Below are positions 60,302 to 64,000 of a DNA stretch of 64,000 nt, piece by piece (the stretch's first letter is position 1; each line of letters opens with the position of its first letter). Source of the stretch: Phycisphaerae bacterium (GTDB lineage: Bacteria; Planctomycetota; Phycisphaerae; UBA1845; UTPLA1). Location of the stretch: the NCBI GenBank assembly GCA_035275405.1, contig DATEMU010000011.1, positions 1 through 64,000 of the forward strand. Reading direction: 5' to 3'. Under the pieces are notes generated by a model. The model did no database searches, was not told the origin of the DNA, and saw nothing but the letters and a program-made list of their open reading frames with translations. The translations under genes were made by a program, and so were the position numbers.

Positions 60302-62845
60302 GTGACCCAGAAGATAAACGTTTTACTAATCAGTGCGGTGATCTCCGGATCGCTTTTCGCCCCCGCCGTTGCCGGCCCACCGTCGCCGCGGCCCTTCGAA
60401 GACGAGATCATCTACCAGTTCATGCCCATCGCCTGGCGCGACTCCAACAACGACGCCCAGCGCTTCGGCGACTTCGACGGCATGACCGCGTCGCTCGATT
60501 ATCTGGAATCGCTCGGCGTGACGATGGTGTGGATGACGCCGATCTTTCCCTCGCCCGCGTACCACGGCTACCAGCATGGTCCGGCCGACCAGCTCAACCC
60601 CTGGTTTGGCACGGAGGCGCAGTTCCTCAACTTCGTCAACCAGGCCCACGCCCGCGGGATCAAGGTCTTCATCGACAATGTTGTTTACGGCATCAGCCAG
60701 ACCTCGACGTGGTATCAGAGCGCCTACAACAACCCGGCGAGCCCCTACGACGCGTGGCTGGCTTTCACCAACGCCGCCAACACGTCCTATCTGGGCAGCG
60801 TCTATACGACATGGAACGGTTCGTCCGTCGGGTTTATCCACTGGGACCACAACAACGCGAATCCCACGGCGCTCGTGACGGGCTGGGCCCAGCACTGGCT
60901 CGATCCCAACAACGACGGCGATCCCTCCGACGGCATCGACGGTTATCGTCTCGATCACGTCTGGTACGAATACGGCAGCGGCCCGAACGGCTGGGGCTAC
61001 AACATCGACGATTTCTGGGTGCCCTGGAAGACGGCTTTGCAGACGGTCAACCCGAACGTTCTAACCTTCGCCGAGCAGGCCGATTGGGGCATCACCGGCT
61101 CGACGCTGATGGCCGCCTTCGACGCCACCATGACCAAGCCGTGGGAGTTCGCCGTTCGCGACGCGCTGACGAGCGAGACGACGGGCAGCTTGTATAGCCA
61201 GACCGCCGCGACGCTTTCGCAGCTTCCCGCGGGCAAGACTTTTCTCGGCATCATCGGCGATCACGACGTCGACCGGTTGACGTCCATCCTCGGCGGCAGC
61301 CTCACCAAGGCGAAGGCCGCGGCGGCGATCCTGCTGACCAGTCCCTTCCCGCCGATGATCTACTTCGGCGATGAGATCGGCATGCGCGGCACCAAGGGCA
61401 ACTGGGGCACGGACGCCAACGATATCCCCATGCGCGAGCCGTTCAAGTGGAACGCGGTCGCGGGGCCGCCGATGAGTAATTATTTCGTGCTCAACGCGTC
61501 GGCGTACAACGCCCGCGTCTCGCAGAACAACGACGGCCGCTCGGTCGAGGAGCAGGACGGCGTCGCCGGTTCGCTGCTCGAGGCGTATAAGCAGCTTATC
61601 GTCCTGCGCAAAACGCACCCGGCCCTCCGCTACGGCCAGTACGTCCCCATCACCAACAGCAGCACCCGGCACTGGGGATTCCTGCGCTACGCCGAGGGCG
61701 AAGAGACGCTCTTCGTCGTCATCCGCGTGCGCACTGGCAGCGGCAGTTCGACCTTTAACCTGTCCAACACGACAATCCCCGGCGGTTCAACGACGCCGGT
61801 CGATCAGATCACCGGAGCGCCGCTCGCCCCCATCACCGATGCGAACAAGTCGGCCTACAACATCTCCATGCTCGCTTACGATTACAAGATACTCCAAGTC
61901 AACCTTGCGCCCGTCGCCCCGCCGCCCAACGAGATTGACGGCGTCGATGTGCCCGAGAGCCTCGGCGGCGTCAGCCTGCAGGCGACGCAAAACAACGCGA
62001 CGGCGCTCGGTGACAACCTCTCCGAACTCAATCAGCTTTTTGTGCGACCCACGTCAACGGGCCTGCGCGTCGGGATCACCGGCAATCTCACGACCGACGG
62101 AACCGGTCTGTGCCTGTTCATCGACTGTAAGCCCGGCGGTCAGAACGTGCTCAACTTCTCCGGTTACGCGCCGCCGCCGGGCGGCCCGCACCTGCTGACC
62201 GGCACGCAACTCGACGCGGGTTTCGAGCCCGACGAGATGATTTTCACGAATACGGCGGGCGGAACGATCTACGTCGATCAATTCACGCTTTTGCCCGGTG
62301 GGATCACCAAACTTTACAAGGGCAACGGCACGCTGGGCGACGGCGACGGTCTCTTGAACGGCGGGTCCAACGCCAACGGCATGCAGGCGGCGATGAACAA
62401 TTCGAATACGGGCGGCGTGACGGGCAGCAGCGTCGCGAACGCCGCAACGGCAATGCACGGGTTTGATTTCCTGATTCCCTACGCCGACATCGGCGTGGCG
62501 GGGCTGAACGGCGGGAATGTGAGGATCGCCGCGTTCATCCTTCGCACCAACGGCGACGTGACGAACCAGTGGCTGCCGGGACTGGGCGGCGGGTACGGCA
62601 ACCTCGGCGTCTCGCCGGATTTATCGACGATCCCGCAAAGCCAATTCGTGTCGGTCGCGCTGACCCTCCCCGGCGACATCGACGCCGACGAGGACGTCGA
62701 CCTTCTCGATGCCGAGGCGCTCGTCAACGTGCTCCTCGATCAACCCTCCGATCCCGCGCACCCGACTCGCTCAGACCTGAACCGCGACAATTCCGTCGAC
62801 GCCCTCGACATTGCCGGGATGACGGAAGCGATGATGTTGAATTAA
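60302..62845 (+). CDS. Secreted GH13 alpha-amylase with C-terminal dockerin-type repeats
   Basis: The 847-residue enzyme should hydrolyse alpha-glucans outside the cell. A signal peptide (about 1-25, APAVAG) precedes the GH13 barrel (about 30-400). The catalytic residues are visible: the nucleophile in DGYRLDHVW (about 219-227), the acid in LTFAEQAD (about 254-261) and the transition-state Asp in GIIGDHDVDRL (about 315-325). A C-terminal beta domain follows, then a long beta-rich linker region and two dockerin-type repeats (GDIDADEDVDLLD and DLNRDNSVDALD) at the end. The GTG at 60302 has AAGGGA in front of it; the frame extends upstream to 60230 but is not needed. Confidence 0.93.
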   Translation: MTQKINVLLISAVISGSLFAPAVAGPPSPRPFEDEIIYQFMPIAWRDSNNDAQRFGDFDGMTASLDYLESLGVTMVWMTPIFPSPAYHGYQHGPADQLNPWFGTEAQFLNFVNQAHARGIKVFIDNVVYGISQTSTWYQSAYNNPASPYDAWLAFTNAANTSYLGSVYTTWNGSSVGFIHWDHNNANPTALVTGWAQHWLDPNNDGDPSDGIDGYRLDHVWYEYGSGPNGWGYNIDDFWVPWKTALQTVNPNVLTFAEQADWGITGSTLMAAFDATMTKPWEFAVRDALTSETTGSLYSQTAATLSQLPAGKTFLGIIGDHDVDRLTSILGGSLTKAKAAAAILLTSPFPPMIYFGDEIGMRGTKGNWGTDANDIPMREPFKWNAVAGPPMSNYFVLNASAYNARVSQNNDGRSVEEQDGVAGSLLEAYKQLIVLRKTHPALRYGQYVPITNSSTRHWGFLRYAEGEETLFVVIRVRTGSGSSTFNLSNTTIPGGSTTPVDQITGAPLAPITDANKSAYNISMLAYDYKILQVNLAPVAPPPNEIDGVDVPESLGGVSLQATQNNATALGDNLSELNQLFVRPTSTGLRVGITGNLTTDGTGLCLFIDCKPGGQNVLNFSGYAPPPGGPHLLTGTQLDAGFEPDEMIFTNTAGGTIYVDQFTLLPGGITKLYKGNGTLGDGDGLLNGGSNANGMQAAMNNSNTGGVTGSSVANAATAMHGFDFLIPYADIGVAGLNGGNVRIAAFILRTNGDVTNQWLPGLGGGYGNLGVSPDLSTIPQSQFVSVALTLPGDIDADEDVDLLDAEALVNVLLDQPSDPAHPTRSDLNRDNSVDALDIAGMTEAMMLN

Positions 62846-62889
62846 GTGCGGGCGAATGTGACGCAGGTAGACAAGGTTCTTGCCCAGCT

Positions 62890-63309
62890 TTATTCCCCAA
62901 TAATCTTTACCAACACCCGCTTCTTCCGCCGGCCGTCGAACTCGCCGTAGAAGATCTGCTCCCACGGGCCGAAGTCCAGCTTCCCGCCGGTCACCGCCAC
63001 CACAACCTCGCGGCCCATGATCGTTCGCTTCAAGTGCGCGTCGGCGTTGTCCTCGCCGGTGTCGTTGTGGCGGTACTGGCTGACGGGCTCATGCGGGGCG
63101 AGGCCCTCCAGCCAGCGCTCGAAGTCGGCGTGCAGACCGCGCTCGTCGTCGTTAATGAAGACGCTGGCCGAGATGTGCATGGCGTTGACGAGGCACAGCC
63201 CTTCGCGGATGCCGCTCTCCTTGAGGGCCGCTTCGACCTGCGGCGTGACGTTGACGTAGGCCCGACGGGTCGTGATCTCGAGCCAGAGTTCTTTGCGGAA
63301 ATGTTTCAT
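62890..63309 (-). CDS. yjbQ: YjbQ family protein
   Basis: The 139-residue protein is of the YjbQ/UPF0047 family, some members of which have thiamine-phosphate synthase activity in vitro. Family motifs are [20 protein letters not shown] near residue 38, a histidine in [21 protein letters not shown] near 79-99, and [19 protein letters not shown]. The ATG has no strong ribosome-binding site. It is convergent with the amylase gene. Confidence 0.93.
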   Translation of the reverse strand: MKHFRKELWLEITTRRAYVNVTPQVEAALKESGIREGLCLVNAMHISASVFINDDERGLHADFERWLEGLAPHEPVSQYRHNDTGEDNADAHLKRTIMGREVVVAVTGGKLDFGPWEQIFYGEFDGRRKKRVLVKIIGE

Positions 63310-63376
63310 GGATATTGCGGATTGTCCGTGACTTCACATGACTCCGCAAATCCTCGGCCTCGGGATGAATCAGAAC

Positions 63377-63467
63377 CAGGCACGCGAGTGCCTGCAAGGG
63401 GGTGCTTGAACCCAGAGCAATCACTGACTCGCGCGGCGGCGTGTGCTTACCCGGCCTTGCGGCCGGG
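63377..63467. repeat. Two perfect short hairpins in an intergenic region
   Basis: CAGGCACGCGAGTGCCTG (63377-63394) is a seven-base-pair hairpin with a GCGA loop. CCCGGCCTTGCGGCCGGG (63450-63467) is a second seven-base-pair hairpin with a four-base loop. Both lie between the YjbQ start and the protease end. Neither is followed by a T-run, so their role is unclear; they could be part of a dispersed repeat or end the protease transcript. Confidence 0.4.
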
Positions 63468-63484
63468 GTGCTGATGGGCATTCG

Positions 63485-64000
63485 CTACAGCCCCAGCAGA
63501 TCGTTCACAAAGATCGGCACATCCGCCGCGTCGGGCAGGCCGTCGGCATTGATGTCCGAGCGGCGAAGCTCGTCCAGATCCTGATTGATACCCATCAGGC
63601 TGTCCACGAAGTGCTGGACGTCGTTGCCGTCCGCCAGGCCGTCGCCGTCGATGTCGCTATGGATAAACTGAATCGCCGCGTCCACGTCGATGATCCCGTA
63701 CCCTTGGACATATTCAAAATCGAAATAAAATGTGGCCAGGAATATGTCGGAAGTGTGAAACAGCGCGCGGCGGACCTTGTCGGCGGTCCAATCCGGGTGG
63801 GCCTGGAGAATCAGGGCGACGCCACCGGCGACCAAGGGCGTGGAGAGGGACGTGCCATTCACGCCGACGATGCTGGTATTGTTGGAGGACGTGACCGTCA
63901 TCGTCGACACGCCGCGAGCCACGACCTCCGGCTTGACACGGCCGTCAGCGCTGGGGCCATCCGACGTGAACCATGCCGATGTGCCGGCGGAATCGACGGC
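63485..64000 (-). CDS. Subtilisin-like serine protease with dockerin-type repeats, C-terminal part
   Basis: Only the C-terminal part is in the window; the coding frame stays open to base 64000. The visible 170 residues begin within the protease domain (FTSDGPSADGRVKPEVVA) and include the catalytic-serine block NGTSLSTPLVAGG. An EF-hand dockerin pair follows (DIDGDGLADGNDVQHFV and DINADGLPDAADVPIFV). The frame therefore continues upstream of the ATG at 63922. This is an S8-family secreted protease; the catalytic Asp and His should lie beyond the window. Confidence 0.88.
   Translation of the reverse strand, partial: AVDSAGTSAWFTSDGPSADGRVKPEVVARGVSTMTVTSSNNTSIVGVNGTSLSTPLVAGGVALILQAHPDWTADKVRRALFHTSDIFLATFYFDFEYVQGYGIIDVDAAIQFIHSDIDGDGLADGNDVQHFVDSLMGINQDLDELRRSDINADGLPDAADVPIFVNDLLGL

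Overview
The window is a high-GC bacterial chromosome segment, most probably from the phylum Planctomycetota (a Phycisphaerae-like lineage is possible, but the sequence cannot settle the class). The support is the combination of gene families: a DUF1501/DUF1800 pair, a DUF1573 protein, prepilin-like proteins ending in a DGH-type motif, dockerin-type EF-hand repeats on unrelated secreted proteins, a PEP-CTERM protein, a LamG protein with thrombospondin-3-like repeats, and a DNA topoisomerase VI B subunit. There is no prophage, CRISPR array, transposase or tRNA that I can see; the only RNA gene is rnpB.

Region by region: 1-4.8 kb holds a giant secreted LamG/cohesin-like/dockerin protein. 4.8-9.7 kb (minus strand) holds an AsmA-like protein, ribosomal protein L27, an exported protein of unknown function and a VKOR-DsbA-DsbA disulfide-forming fusion. 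RNase P RNA lies at 9.85-10.28 kb behind a recognisable promoter. 10.4-15 kb holds a membrane metallophosphoesterase, an SGNH/MBOAT O-acetylation pair and a DinB-fold enzyme. 15.2-21.2 kb is a signalling block: a CheB-CheR-PAS-histidine kinase fusion, its NarL-type regulator, a DUF2934 protein and two degenerate receiver proteins. 21.2-26.6 kb holds two tandem paralogues of unknown function, a lipoprotein, topoisomerase VI subunit B and a second lipoprotein. 26.8-34.8 kb holds two TPR proteins, a sialidase-like lipoprotein, the DUF1501/DUF1800 pair and a YebC-family regulator.

35-38 kb is a DUF1573-rhodanese-MauE/DoxX-cupin cluster, probably linked to sulfur or redox chemistry. 38-46.7 kb is a second signalling block: a 2268-residue soluble hybrid kinase carrying 13 tandem 92-residue HAMP units plus two divergent ones, followed by a second hybrid kinase that begins with a receiver. 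47.3-55.2 kb holds a two-domain 6-pyruvoyl-tetrahydropterin synthase homologue, homoserine dehydrogenase, a GH20-type glycosidase coupled to a lipoprotein, a family 2 glycosyltransferase and the thyA-folA pair. 55.3-64 kb holds small membrane proteins, a Nudix protein, a run of pilin-like and secreted cell-surface proteins, a secreted GH13 amylase, a YjbQ protein and the C-terminal end of a subtilisin-like protease.

The strongest unexplained signals are the HAMP array, the lone topoisomerase VI B subunit, a 76-83 bp terminal-inverted-repeat element present twice 25 kb apart, the duplicated cohesin-like/dockerin tail of the first gene, and the pilin/PEP-CTERM/dockerin gene run at 57-60 kb.
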